This document shows positions 11,502 through 24,806 of a DNA stretch of 64,000 nucleotides, piece by piece. The notes below the pieces were generated by a model. That model was not told where the DNA came from, did no database searches, and was given only the letters and a program-made list of their open reading frames with translations. This stretch comes from Nelumbo lutea (lineage: Eukaryota; Streptophyta; Magnoliopsida; Proteales; Nelumbonaceae): contig JAKGHH010000007.1 in the NCBI GenBank assembly GCA_022828595.1, positions 63,972,727 to 64,036,726 on the forward strand, given 5' to 3'. The translations under genes and the position numbers were made by a program. The first letter of the stretch is position 1, and each line of letters opens with the position of its first letter.

Positions 11502-14009
11502 TCGCCACCAGACGAGCCATGTAGGTCTCAACTTTACCATCGAGTCCCTTCTTCCTCTTATAGATCCTTTTGCAACCAATTGCTTTTACCCCAGGGGGTA
11601 GATCTACTAGAGTCTAGACTCCATTGGTCTTCATTGAGTCCATCTCATTTCTCATGGCATCTACCCATTTCAGGGAATCTCTATCCAACATAGCTTCCGT
11701 ATAATTCACGGGATCCTCCTCACTGGTGGTAGCTTCCACCAGGTAACTATCCTGGTCATACCCAAAATGAACTAGAGGCCTGGAAACCTAGGTAGATCTT
11801 CTAGGTTGGTCATTACATGGAACTTGTGGGACATCTCCCACTGACCCTAAGCTCTCCTCATCAGGAACAACTTCCCGATGATGATTGTTCAAGATGTAAT
11901 CATCTTCCAAGAAATGGGCATTTCGGCTACAGAACACCTTCTGTTCATCTGGGTCATAGAATAGGTAACCCACAAAGCCCTTGGGATAGCCTACAAATAG
12001 GCAACGACTAGTCTTGGATTCAATATTGTCCGCAATTCGTTCTTTTAACGTGCGCTGGACAACCCCAAATTTTCAAGTGTCACACACTTTGTTTCTTTCC
12101 GGTCCAAAGCTCATAGGGAGTCTTTGGAACTGATTTGGATGGAACCTGGTTCAGCACGTATATCGCAATCTCTAATGCATAACCCCGAAAGGATGTGGAT
12201 AACTCTGAGTGCATGAGAAGTGACCAAACCATATCCAATAAGGTCCTATTCCTCCTCTCTGAAACACCATTAAGCTGTGGTGTAGCAGGAGGAGCTACTT
12301 GTGATACTATCCCGTTGACCTTTAAGTAGTCTCTGAATTCGTCAGAGAGATACCACCTCGATCCGATTGAAGGGTTTTAATTTCTCTCCCTAACTATTTC
12401 TCGACCTCTTGTCTGAACTCTTTGAACTTTTCAAAGGATTCAGACTTGTGTCTCATTAGGTACATGTAACCATACCAAGAATAGATCATCGGTGAATGTA
12501 ATAAAATACATGTGCTGGTTATGAGTCCTAACATTCAGGGGAACCACATACATCAGTATGTATTAGGTCAAGTGTGGCCTGTACATCTTTCAAGCTTACC
12601 GTTAAATGGCCATTTCGTCATCTTACCCAGGAGGCAAGGTTCACAAATGGGAAGATCTTCTACAGATAAAAAATCCAAAGGACCATCTTTTACCAACCTT
12701 GTGATACGATCTATATTGATATGGCCAAGTTGGTAATGCCACAGGCACGTGAGATTAATTGTATAATGAATTCTTTTCTTGGGGGATATCAACCGACGTA
12801 GTTTCAGTTAAGTTAGTTTCCATAGAAGGATGTAGAACATAGAGACCATTCTCCAGTTCCCCGCATGCGATGAATTTATTATTCCGTTTAACGGTAATCA
12901 CATTACTAAAATAAACAGTATATTCATCAGCACACAGTTTAGAAACAGAAATTAAATTTCTTCTCAAGTTTTGTACATAAAGACACTCTTTAAGTACAAG
13001 TACTCCTTCACTAAAGACTAATTCTACAGTTCCTATTGTCGAAACTGCAACACTTGCAGTCATCCCCAAGAACAGTGTCACTTCTCCTTCACTCAGTCTT
13101 CTGCTAACTATGAACCCCTGCAGTGAGTTACACACGCATGAGTTGAAGACCCTGAGTCAACACACTATGACATAGAAGTCACTAACATATTAGTTTCTAT
13201 GACATAAGTTTCGAAATTACCTTTCTTAGATTCCAGGTAGGCAAGACAATTCCTCTTCTAGTGGCCGATCTGCTTGCAGAAGTGGCAGGCATCAGAATGC
13301 CTTGCTTCTTCTTGTGCTTCTTGGGCTTGGTGGCTTTCTTCTGGGCTTCTTTGCCTTTTCTCTTTTTCTTGCCCGATTTGTTAGCTTCAGCAAGCATAAC
13401 CACAGGCTCATCCTTCTTAAGTAAGTCCTCGGCCCTCTGCAACATATTGCTGAGTTCTTGGACGCTGACGTTCAGCTTGTTCATGCCATAGTTCATTGTG
13501 AATGCATTAAAGGAAGAGGGCAAAGAATTCAGGATGGCATCTACTTGTGTGCCAAGATCTAGCCCAGATCCAAGGGCTTCGAGTTCGTTAAAGTAGCCCA
13601 TCATTCGAAGAGAATGGTCATGAACTTTCTGCTCTTTGGACATCTGCGCGGTCATGAATAGTTTCAAGACCTTCTGTCAAGTAGAATGATTCTGCTCTTT
13701 ATACATTGTCTTTAGACTATCCAATATGTCCTTGGCTAGTTCGATCTAATCGAACTGCCCCTGTATTGAGTTGTCCAGTGAGGCAATGACAAAGCAGCGG
13801 ACTAGGGAGTTCTTATCCTCCCAATCTTGGTACTCCCTCCTTTGGGCCTCAGAAGCCCTATCACCCGAACGCTCCGGGGCAGGATTTTTAACCACCTTAT
13901 CTAAGTTTTTGGAAGTTAGGACCAGCATAAGATTTTTGTACCAGTCGACATAGTTTGGGCCCTTAAGCTTGTTATCGTCTAAAAGCTTTGCAAATTGATC
14001 GTTTGCCAT
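11502..14009 (-). pseudogene. gag-pol: Copia II gag-pol, 5' two thirds
   Basis: Starts MANDQFAKLL at 14009 (an in-frame ATG upstream at 14027 is not shared by the sister copies). Gag capsid region to about 13300, then a CCHC knuckle of form CX2CX4HX4C with all four ligands kept but a stop replacing the Trp after the His (about 13246-13290). Protease motif VDSG near 13155, with TAG in place of the preceding Trp codon (13165-13167). GAG-pre-integrase and HHCC region about 13080-12600 (LWHYQLGH, CEPC), integrase core about 12590-11970, and RT N-terminal part up to the ARLVAK motif, where the copy stops. Several stops and frameshifts. Same family and role as copia I. Confidence 0.88.
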
Positions 14010-15769
14010 TTTTTGGTAAAACAACAATGACGTTAGTCCACAACCTTAGTTTGATTCATGTTACCTACATAGATATGGCTTTTAATCTATGTTCCATTCC
14101 CATTTGTTCATCTCTGAGATTTCCCTCCTATCTTAGTGACGGAGACGGTGAAATGTCTCTGGAAATGTGGGAAATCACATAGGGTGCGTGAAGCCAACTA
14201 TTTTGGCTGTAAAACCCCACCACCTTTCTATAACGGATCATATCCACTCATCATATGAGTTTCCCTTTGGCCTCTGTCAGACAAGGTTCAGAGTCATTTT
14301 TAGTTAAACCTTTCTGTCCAGTGAGTGCTCACCCATCATATTCAGGTTACGCCAAGGTACCGTGAGAGAGTTCCCATTTTCTGGTGAAGCCCTTCCCACA
14401 TCGGTCTATGACACCCCTATCATCTTATGAAACACTCTGACAGATCCAACAGCAAATGGATAGCCCAATTTTATGGTGCGTTTCCTCATTACTGAAGGAC
14501 CCATCATTGTGCTAATGACGGAAGGCCTTTAGAGAGTCCATCACATGGATCTCCCTATCACTTGATATGCTGGAGAGAACAAAATTATGCCCTAGTTTAT
14601 TTTTGGTCAAACCAAAGTGGCTCCCACTGACTTTCATAAAGTCAGATTTCTAGTGGGCCTTAATTGACTAGGATTTCTGCACGTGCCCCTTTTCAAGGTT
14701 GTGGGGCCTAGCATGCAAGGAAGGGGTCATCCAATGACCTTAGGGGACACCATGGCAATGATGTGCATTCAGCCATGGTGTGCGTAAGAGCCACTAACGA
14801 TTCATCATGAGTCAAGTGCTTATGGCTCATGGTCGCAACACATCATACATCCACACATCACATGCAATGGAAGAAATTGATCCAATCAAAATAATTACTG
14901 TAAAGCCCATTAGCCAGCCCATTTAAATCATACCATTAACTATTAATGTTGTCTAGGTATATGGGCTGAATCGTAGTTAGTAGTTCGGCCCATATAGTTT
15001 TTCTTACAAGAGTGGGATTTTGCAGTTTTAACCCTTTAAAACTAGGCTTTATAGGTGGGCCGAATTAATCCCTACAATTGAACATCATATTTGGAACAGA
15101 AAGTGTGAGAAAATTGGACTGAAAACAGTCCCCTTCGAACCTTAGATTCGGTCTAAACAGTTTTGGTCCAATCTAGTCCGAAATTGTCCGAAACCTATTT
15201 TCAATTCAAGAGTTAATTCATGAAAGATCTGAAATTATTAATTCAATTTTAGACAATCATAAATCAAATATGGACTGTTCGCACCACTTGCAAAATAGAG
15301 GTTAATTAATAGGGTTGCAGTTTTACACTGCAAATCACAGAATGCAGTCTCTCCATCTACAAATCTCCAGCGCCGCCTTCTTCTTCAATCAAGAAAATAA
15401 CAAATTACAAAAATCTTATTTCTATTAATTAATTACATTCTTGATCAAATCCTATACATTCAGTATAGAAAATAAAAAAAAAACAAATTATTTTACAGAC
15501 CAAATTGAATGAAGAATAAAAAGAAGAATTGCGCAGACCACCAAATCTGCACTTCGATCTCCAGGTTCGAACAATCCCTTAAATCAAAATAAATAAGGAA
15601 CAGTTTGAAATAAATTTTAGATTTAATAAAATTAATTTCAGATAAATCGCCCTCAACAAGAAACAATTTCTTGGAAAAAGAAAATTAATCTGTGCAAATC
15701 TTGGTAGAACAAATTCTGCCCATCTACGTAGGTTCAGATCTAACTTTCTTGGTTCAAGATTCGAACTTG
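14010..15769 (-). other. Leader of copia II
   Basis: 1.76-kb untranslated leader, collinear with that of I and III. The conserved hairpin is at 14747-14781 (ACACCATGGC / GCCATGGTGT, perfect). A second short palindrome, GGTCAT-CCA-ATGACC, lies just left of it (about 14725-14739). No gene seen. Confidence 0.75.
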
Positions 15770-15818
15770 TGGCTCTGATACCACTGAAAGTTGGTGTTCG
15801 AACTTGGCTCTGATACCA
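15770..15818 (-). other. Duplicated primer-binding site of copia II
   Basis: Two exact copies of TGGTATCAGAGCCA (complement) occur at 15770-15783 and 15805-15818. The first is in the normal place. The second, with its flank TTCGAACTTG, lies inside what should be the LTR end, and about 70 bp of LTR sequence present in copy III is missing there. A local duplication of PBS plus flank replaced the LTR end. Confidence 0.8.
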
Positions 15819-17205
15819 CATGGGTTTATCCTACCTTCTTCCAACTGGGAATCATATTCCCTAAATTTAGAATACAATATTCAAGGATCCTACTTGAACC
15901 ATAATCGAACTAGATCTGAACCAAAACACAAGGGAGGAATTACACCTGATCCAGAGAAGCAGTATCTCCCAAAGTTGGTGTTCACGCCCAAAGAGGACAC
16001 CAAGATCCACTCCTGCAGAAGATGACACAACAATGTGTGGAACAGAACCAGTAGAGTGCGTCCGACACACTGAATTCTTCACAAGAATTCTCTGCAAACA
16101 CTGAGCACCGAATCCTTTTAGTTCCTTCTGCAAAACTGATATCAAGAACTGATTTCTTGATTTCTTTTCTTCAAAGATCGAATCTTTTCAAAGAATAGCA
16201 GCAGCTGGAGGAGAACTCCTGAGATGAAGATGGCAACGATTGCTTCTCTTCTCTCTGGAGTGTATGAGATCCTATCTCAATTCATAGTAAGTTTCCTTGC
16301 TAAAAATCCTAGGTTTTAATTCTTACATCCTCTTAGGATTTTCTCCTCTTTCTTCTTCATTAAAAAGTCACCTAATCCCATTATGAGTTATCCCAATCCA
16401 AATTAGCATCTGGATAGGGATGATCTTAATTCTATCTATAGATTAGGTTAGCTTACTCCTAAATCTTATCAGGAGATTACCATATTCAAATCTGATTTGA
16501 ATTTGGTCTCCAAGAGTGGATTAGGTTAAAGGGCCAATTCTTTTGCTAACCTTAACCTCAGATCCGCCCCATAAGTGGGTGATCATATCAGCCCAGTCCG
16601 AAATGGGCTTTTGGCTCATTACGTAATCAATGCTCAATTGGTTTCCAATCTGTTGCCCAATTGGGCTTCTTTGTATGGCGTAGAACCCCAGCATTGATCT
16701 ACACACCAGGCACATGGGTTCGGCCCAGCCTTTATTACAAGGCCTAGCCGAATTCATTGAGCCCAATGAACCCCTGAGCCCATCACATGGACCCTGTGGG
16801 ACCAACACTTACATTAAGTGGTCCCTGGGCCAAGCCATCTTATAAAATGCCAAGGACGGTGGGCAGGTGCAAGATTAGCTCATCAGGTATTATCCTAAAT
16901 GGCCTTACACATAACCTCTCAGCCCATAATGATCAAGCACTGCCCGACAAGAGAGGACCTCTCCCTCGGCTACAAGGAACAGTGCTGCATCTCTACTCAC
17001 ATGGATCCCAGGAATTAAAACCATTTGCAAACATTTTGAAAGCATACTTAAATATATATCATATATAAAAATTTTGCAAAACAAAATTCCGACGATTAAA
17101 ATCAACTGCCGGCAGTTTGGTTTCCATCAGAGAGAGTGCATTCCCGATCATTACCTTTGTCTGACAAAGGGGCTGATCCTGTCACTATGATCACCCACTC
17201 AGATG
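15785..17205 (-). repeat. 5' LTR of copia II, incomplete
   Basis: Second LTR subfamily (element-sense end ...CTTTCA), similar to 22852-24806 and 44007-45958. It breaks off at the N gap about 1420 bp from its PBS end; some 500 bp of a full LTR are not seen. Confidence 0.85.
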
Positions 17206-17305
17206 NNNNNNNNNNNNNNNNNNNNNNNNNNNNNNNNNNNNNNNNNNNNNNNNNNNNNNNNNNNNNNNNNNNNNNNNNNNNNNNNNNNNNNNNNNNNNNN
17301 NNNNN
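17206..17305. other. Assembly gap (100 N)
   Basis: Exactly 100 unknown bases, the usual placeholder for a gap of unknown size. The rest of the LTR of II and the RNase H end and 3' LTR of III would be expected here. Confidence 0.99.
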
Positions 17306-20300
17306 TCTTCACAGCAGTCCAATGCTCCTGTCCTGGGTTTGCTTGGAATCTGCTTACCACACTCACCGCCTGAGCTATGTCCGGCGGTCGGCGATGTGCA
17401 CAACATGGCATACATGATGCTCCCCACAAGCTGAGGCATGGAGGAACGTCTCTCATGCTCTGCAAATCTCCTCAGAAGTCATGGGAGACATTCTTCTTGG
17501 AAGAGAGTGACTCCGATCCTGAAAGGAACGTTTCCTTTCTTGGAGTTTTCCATTGCTATATCTTTTGACAATTTTGTCAATGTAAGCAGCCTGGGACAAT
17601 CCCAAAATTTTTAATTTTTTTTTTTTTTTCTTTTCCGCTTCGATCTATCTCTATAGAGTCGAAGACCCAGTATGTATGAAGCTCTTCTCCAAGAATCTTT
17701 TCATGGAGAAACTGCTGAATAGCCATACCTTGACCGAAGTCAACATTCCTACCATCATTCCCAATGATTAGGTTATCTGTCCACGTACCAAAGACCAAAA
17801 AGGTGATCTTATCCCCACTGGGAGTTCCTGTAAACACAGGGCTCATCCGGATTCTGCTCAAAGTCAAACGTTTTGACTGCAGAATCAAAACGGATGTTCC
17901 AACTCCTAGGAAGCCTGCTTAAGTCCATATATGGATCTATTAAGTTTACATACCATGTGTTCCTGACCAGCAGCAATGAAGCCATGGTGGGTGGTGTGTG
18001 GTGTGCGGCTGCTTGCATGTAGATATCTTCACTAAGATCTCCATTCAGGAACGCTGTTTTGACATCCATTTGCCAAATCTGCGTTAGATCATGGTAACGC
18101 TGCTACAGGCTAGCAGGGATTTCCTAATGGATTTAAGGCATGTCCACCGGTTTGAAAAGGTTCTCCTCATAGTCAGATGCCTTCTTTCTGAGTATACCCT
18201 ATTCGCCCACCCATTCGAGCTTTAAAGGTCTCAATTCCTTGCCATCGGGGCCCTTCTTTCCTCTTGTAGATCCATTTGACAACCAATTGCTTTAACCCCG
18301 GAGGGCGGAATCCACTAGAGTCCAGACTCCATTGGTCTCCATTGAGTCCGATCTTCCGGCTTCTGCATTGGCCATCCACCCCCACTTCTGGGAGTCTATT
18401 GTCTAACATGAGCTTCCCGCGTAAGACACGCGGATCCTCTTCACTAGTCAAGGCATTCCACCACCGGTAACTATCCTGGTCATAACCATATCGGACTCGG
18501 TGGTCTGGATACCCGGTGGACCTTCTAGGTTGGTTCATTACCTGGAACTTGTGGGTCATTCTTTCCCACTGCTCCTGAGCTCTCCTCATCAAAGAACTAA
18601 TTTCCTGACGATGGGTGTACCAGGATGTAATCGGATTCTTAAGAATCGGGCATTTCGACTGCCAGAACTACTTTCTTTCTCACTTGGGTCATAGAATAGA
18701 TAATCCCACCGAATCCTTTGGGTAAAGCTAGGCCTAATAAACAGGCAACGGCTCGGTTTTAGATTCCAAACTTGTCCTGCACTTGTTACTTATTTAATGT
18801 GTGCAGGACAACCCCAAATCATTCAAGTGTCTCACACTTGGCTCTCCTTCCGGTCCAAAGTTCATATGGAGTTTTCGGAAACTTGATTATGGTTGGAACC
18901 CTATTCAGCACGTAGGGTAGCAGTCTCTAATTTGCGTATCCCCAAAAGGATGTGGGTTAATTCTGAGCGTTTACGAGAAGTGAGCCGGACCATGTCTTAA
19001 TAAGGTACCTATTTCGTTCCTTCTCTGAAACCCACCGATTGCAGTTGAGGTCTGTAGCAGGAGGAGCTTAGTTGTGACACCTATTCCCCATTGGGCCTTT
19101 AAGTAGTCCTCTGAATTCGTCAGAAGAGATACTCGCCACCTCGATCTTGATCGAAGGCCCTTAATTTTCTCATCCCTAACTGTTTCTCGATCTTCCTGTC
19201 TGAACTCTTAATTTGAAAACTTTTTCAAATTGCATTCAGACTTATGTTCTCATTTAGCGTAACACGTAACCAATATCGTGAAAATCAGTTTGGTTAAAGG
19301 TTGTATGAAGTACACGTGTTGATTCCGTGGTCCTGAACCACTCAGGGACCACATAACATCAGTATTGTATTAGGTTCAAAGTGTGCCCTGGACATCTTTT
19401 CAGGCTTTACCGTCAAATAGGCCGCTTAGTCATTCTTAACCTGTGGAGTGCAAGCGTTCAACAAGTGGGAAGATTTTCTACGGTTAGAAAATCCAAAGCG
19501 ACCATCCTTTTACCAGTCTTTGGTGATATCGGTCGGAGACACCGATGTGGCCACAGATCGGTAAAGTGCCAGAGGCACGATGAGGAATTATACTGTATCA
19601 CGAGTTTCCTTTTCTTTGGGATTCTATCGACCGACGTTAGTTTCGGTTAAGTATAGTATTCCACGAAGAAGGATGCAGAAAACATAGAGACCGTTCTCTA
19701 GCTGCCGCCGCATGCGATGAATTTAGGTTATTTCCGTTCAAACAAGTAATTCCATAATTAACTAAAGTAAACAGTATATCCATCCAAGCACACAATTTTG
19801 AAACAGAAAATTTAAATTCCTTCTCAAGTTCTGTCACATAAAGACAATTCTTTAAGTACAAGCGGACTCCTTTCTTTAAAAACTAATTCTCACGGGTTTC
19901 CTATTTTGCCGCAGCTGCAACACTTGCAGTTGTTCCCAAGAACAGTGGTCACTTCACCTTTCACTCAACCTTCTGCTGAACTTTGAACCCCTTGCAGTGA
20001 GTTACACGCATGAGTTTGAAGCCCCGGAGTCAACACACCACAGGACAACAGATGAGTAACTAACATATTAGTTTTCTATGACACAAGTTTCGATAATTAC
20101 CTTTCTTAGAATTCAAGGGTAGGTAGGACAGTATCCTCTTCCAGTGGCCGGTCTGCTTGGCAGAAGTGACAGAACCATCAGGAATGCCTTGTTCTTCTTC
20201 TGCTTCTTGGTTTGGTTAGTCTTCTTCTGAGGCTTCTTTTGCCTTTTCTCTTTCTCTTGCCCGATTTGTTTAGCTTCAGCAAGCATAAACCACAGGCTCA

Positions 20301-20976
20301 TCCTTTCTTGAGTAAAATCCTACGGGCCCTCTGCAACATATTGCTGAGTTCCCTGGGACGCTGACATTTCCAGCTTATTCCATATTGTAGTTCCATAGTA
20401 TGAACGCATTGAAGGAAGAGGGAAAGGAATTTAGGATGGCATCCACTTGCGTGCCAAGATCTTAGCCCGGATTCCAAGAGCTTCAAGTTCGTTGATGTAC
20501 CCCATTCATCCGAAGACAATGGTCCCATGAACTTTCTGCCCTTTTGTCATCTGCAGCGGGTCATGAACAATCTTCAGGACCCTTTTTTTTTTTTCTGTCG
20601 AGACTAGATTAGAACGGCGTTTTTCTGGCTCCTCATTACATTTGTTCCTTAGACTGTCCAATATTCTGTCCTTGGCAAGCTCGATCTGACTTCGAACTGC
20701 CTCTGGTATTTGAAGTTGTCTAATGAGTGGCAATGACAAAGGCAGCGGGCTAGGGGAGTTCTTATCCTCCCAATCTTGGTAGTCCCTCCTACGGCCTCAA
20801 AAAGCACCTATCACCCCGGACGTTTCCGGGGCAGGATTTTTCCACTACCTTGTCTAACTTTCAAGAGTTCAGGACCCAGGCAGCTAAGATTTCGTGTAAC
20901 CCAGTCCGGCATAGTTTGGGCCACTGTAAGCTTGTTAAAATCGTCTAGAAGCTTTGCAAATTGACCTGTTTGCCAT
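17306..20976 (-). pseudogene. gag-pol: Copia III gag-pol, insertion-riddled
   Basis: Gag start MANRSICKAS-like at 20976, the position of the family start codon. Gag, knuckle region (about 20130-20180), protease with a TGG codon kept at 20038-20040, integrase (about 19700-18800), RT (about 18600-17310) up to a SRFQANPGQEHWTA motif, where the gap begins. Every domain can be followed only by switching frame every few dozen bases. Single-base insertions and an anomalous poly-T run (20584-20595) dominate, unlike the substitution-type decay in the other copies. The Gln codon that is TAG in copies I, IV and VI is CAG here (17854-17856). I think much of the damage is sequencing error rather than biology. 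Confidence 0.8.
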
Positions 20977-22836
20977 TATTCTGATTTAAAACAGCAAAAT
21001 CGTTAGGTCCACAACCTGTAGTTTTGATTCAATGTTTACCTACATAAGATATGGCTTTTTTAATCTATCGTTCCATTCCCATTTGTTTTCATCTTTCTGA
21101 GATTTCCCTCCTATCTCAAGTGACGGAGACGACGAAATGTCCTCCTGGAAATGTGGGAAATCACCATGGGTGTGCCGTGAAGCCAACTCGTTTCAGCTGC
21201 ATAACCCCACCACCGTTTCGTGTTTTCATTGACGGAATCAGTATCCACTCAAAAGTCAAACATGAGTTTCCCTTTGGCCTCTTGTCTACAGACAAGGTTC
21301 AGAGCCGTTTTCAGTAAACCCTGTCTGTCAGGTGAGTGCAACACCCATCATATTCAGGTTACGCCAAGGATACCGTGAGACGAGTTCCCATTTTCTGGTG
21401 AAGCCCCTCCCACATCGGTCTATGACGCCCCTATTCATCTTACTGAAAACCACGCCTAACAGATCCAACAGCAAAAATGGAATATAGCCGCAATTTTATG
21501 GTGCGTTCCTCATTTAACTGATGGACCCATCATTGTGCTCAATGACGGAAGGCCTTTTAGAGAAGCCGATCATGATGGATCTCCTCCTATCACTTGCATT
21601 CATATTTGCTGGACGGAACAAAAATTACGGCCTAGTTGCTAATTTAGGTCAAACCAAAGTGGGCTCCCACTGACTTTCATAAAGTCAGATTTCTGGTGGG
21701 CCTTCATCGGCTAGGGGTTCCGTATGCATCCCTTATCAGGGTTGTGGGGCCCACCAGGCAAAGAGGGGGTCATCCAATGACCTTCAGGGACACCATGGCA
21801 ATGATGTGCATTCAGCCATGGTGTGCGCAAGAGCCACTAACGAGTCATCACGGGCCAAGTTACTTATGGCCCATGGTCGCAGCACATCAAACATCCAAAC
21901 ATCGCATGTAAAGGAGGAATTGATCCAATCAATTAATTGCTGTAAAGCCCATTCAACAGCCCATTTAAAAACCAAGTCATTAACGATTAATGTCCACTAG
22001 GTGTATGGGCTGAATCGCAGATAGCAGTTCGGCCCATACAGCTTATCTCACAATAATGGCTTTTGCAGTTTTTAACCCTTTAAAACTGGGCTTTACAGGT
22101 GGGCCGAATTAATCCCTGTAATTGAACATCAGATTTGGAACAAAAGTGTGAGACAATTGGACTGAGAACAGCCCCTTTCGAAACCCAGATTCGGTCCAAA
22201 CAGTTTTGGTCCAATCTAGTCCGAAATGGTCCAAAACTGATTTTCAATTCAAGAATTAATTATTGAATGATCTGAAAATTAATAGTTTTGATTTCTAGAA
22301 AACACAAAACAATTATGGACTGTTCGCACCACCTGCAAAACAGAGGTTAATCACAAGGGTTGCAGTTTCATAAACTGCAAATCGCAGAAAACGATTTCTC
22401 CATCTGCCAAATTCTCCAGCGCCGCCATCTTCTTCCATCTTCTTTAATCAAGAAAAATAACAGAAATCCTATTTCTTTTAATTACATTCTTGATCAAATC
22501 CTATACATTCAGTCTAAAAAATAAAAAAAAAATTTACAGACCGAATTGAATGAAATAAATAAATAGAAAAGAAAAAGGGTGCGCAGACCATCTGCCGCTA
22601 AAACTGCACTGCGATCTCCAGGTTTGAACAGTCCATTAAATCAAAACAATAAAGAACCAATTCCAAATAAATTTTGGATTTAATAGAAATTAATTTCAGA
22701 TTCAATCGCCCTTAACAAGAAACAGTTTCTTGAAAAAAAAAAAGAAAACAATCTACCGCAAATCTTGAAAAGAACACCTTCTATCCATCTGCGCAGGGTC
22801 AGATCTGATTTTCTTTTGGTTCAAGATTCGAACCTG
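20977..22836 (-). other. Leader of copia III
   Basis: Collinear with the other leaders; insertion-rich up to about 21660. The conserved hairpin at 21790-21824 has a perfect 10-bp stem. No gene seen. Confidence 0.75.
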
Positions 22837-22850
22837 TGGCTCTGATACCA
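22837..22850 (-). other. Primer-binding site of copia III
   Basis: The complement reads TGGTATCAGAGCCA, one base from the LTR end TGAAAG at 22852. Confidence 0.85.
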
Positions 22851-22851
22851 C

Positions 22852-24806
22852 TGAAAGAATGGTAGGAATCCATCTAATGGACGCCATAAAGATTGCGGAA
22901 TGGGTGGGGCGAATTTCAAAAATTTCCTACCTTCTCCCAACTGGGAATCATATTCCCTGAATTTAGAATACAATATTCAAGGATCTACTTGAACCCTAAT
23001 CAAACCAGATCTGTACCAAAAGATAAATGGGAGGATATATACCTGATCCGGAGAAGCAGTATCTCCCAAAGTTGGTGTTCACGCCCAAAGAATGCTCCAA
23101 GATCTGTCCCTGCTGAAGATGACACAGCTGTGGATGGAACAGAACCAGCAGGGTGCGTCCTACACACTGGATCCTTCACAAGAATCCCCTGGATGTACTA
23201 AACACTGAATTCTTTCAGTCTTTCTTGCAAGACTGATTGTCAAGAACTGGTTTCTTGACTTTCTTTTCTGCAAGGATCAAATCTTGCAATAATGCAGATG
23301 GCGGCGGCAGGAGGAGATTTCCAGAAACGAAAAAACTGAACTGTTTTCTTTTCTGGAGAGAATGAGATCTAGTCTAGTTCGCAGGAACCCTTCTTGCTTA
23401 CCAAAACCTCTTGGATCGAAATCCTGATTTCTCTCTCTTGGTTCATTCGAAAATCTCCTCCCTTTCTTCTTGATTAAGAAATCTCCTAATTAGGAGTTAT
23501 CCCAATCCAAATCAGTATTTGGATAGGGGATAATCTTAATCCCTTTCCCAGATAGAGTTAGCTTACTCCTGATCTTATCAGGAGGTTACCAGATTCAAAT
23601 CTGATTTGAATTTGGTCTCTAAGAGTGGATAAGGCTAAGAGCCCAATCCTTTTTGCTAACTTCAATCTCAAATTCGCCCCATTGATGGGTGATCATATCA
23701 GCCCACCTCGAAATGGGCTTTTGGCCCATTAAGTATTCAGTGTTTAATTAGTTTCCAATCTGCTGCCCAGTTGGGCTTCTTTGTATGGCGTGGGACCCAA
23801 GCATTGATCTACACACCAGCCACATGGGTTCGGCCCAGCCTTTAATACAAGGCCCAGCCGAATTCACTGAAAATCTCAATGAACCCCTTGAGTCCATCGT
23901 ATGAACCCTATGGGCCCAACACTTACATTAAGTGGTCCCTGGGCCAAGCCATCTTATAAAAACCCAGGGACTGTGGGCAGGTGCAAGATTAGCCCATCAG
24001 GTATTATCCTAAATGGTCTTACACTTAACCTCTCAGCCCTTAATGATCAAGCACTGCCCGACAAGAGAGGACCTCTCCCTCGGCTGCAAGAACAGTGCCG
24101 CACTCTCCTCTCACATGGATCCCGGGAATTAAAACCATTTGCAAACATTTTGAAACCGTACATATATATGTAAATATATTAATTTTGCAAAAACAAAATT
24201 CCAACGATTGAAATCAACTGCCGGCAGTTTGGTTTCCATCAGAGAGAGTGCATTCCCGATCATTACCCTTTGTCCGATAAAGTGGCTGATTCTGTCACTA
24301 TGACCACCCACTCAGATGAATTCTCAAACTGCCCCAACATACCCAGGTTTTGATCCCCACTAAGGATCTCATTGATTGGCATATCAAAGGCAGCCTGATC
24401 CAGCACCTAGTGAAGTGTCATAATCGAGTCTAGGGGTCAGGTGTAACTTTCCAGTTTTGCCCATCTGTCTCCAATGTCCAGGGCAAGACTGGAAATCTGG
24501 TCCGGTTCAAGGATTCAAGTAATCCCATGCTGTATGTGCCTCGGGTCTTACCCTGATGGCTGAGACAGGCCATCCCAACACTTGGTGGCACACCAGTATC
24601 AGCCTTGGCAGGATAAATCTCCCCAGACTTATCCAACGGCTGTGAACATTTAAAACTAACATGAGTCTCTACAAATGTCCAGTTTTAGGGTTTTACATAG
24701 AATTAAACCAAACAACATGAATCAAACATGCACTTTATTTATTTCCACTAAATAACAAAAGTACATCAAAATGATTGAAGCTAAGGGCATACAAAACTGT
24801 CTAACA
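22852..24806 (-). repeat. Full 5' LTR of copia III (1955 bp)
   Basis: Element sense TGTTAGACAGTTTTGTATGCC...CTTTCA. The right flank, GAAAT at 24807, is integrase-region sequence of element IV on the opposite strand, so III probably inserted into IV. The matching left flank is not visible because of the gap. Confidence 0.9.

Larger units (their letters stand above)
11502..17205 (-). mobile_element. Ty1/Copia element II, 5' half
   Basis: Element order right to left: 5' LTR (17205-15785, cut by the N gap), PBS (duplicated), leader, gag, protease, integrase and the first part of RT, ending at 11502. The rest of RT, RNase H and the 3' LTR are absent. They are replaced by the LTR remnant of element I. 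Confidence 0.85.
17306..24806 (-). mobile_element. Ty1/Copia element III
   Basis: Full 5' LTR (24806-22852), PBS, leader, gag to RT, then cut by the gap at 17305. From 17306 to about 21660 the sequence carries very frequent one- to few-base insertions relative to every sister copy. From about 21700 onward it is of normal quality. Confidence 0.85.

Noticed and set aside
11463..11693. Plus-strand ORFs opposite to copia pol (also 6018, 13261, 25541, 38317)
   Set aside because: Shadow frames of the decayed minus- or plus-strand polyprotein, without conservation of their own.
17136..17465. ORFs spanning the N run
   Set aside because: Artefacts of translating N; the flanks are LTR on one side and RT on the other.
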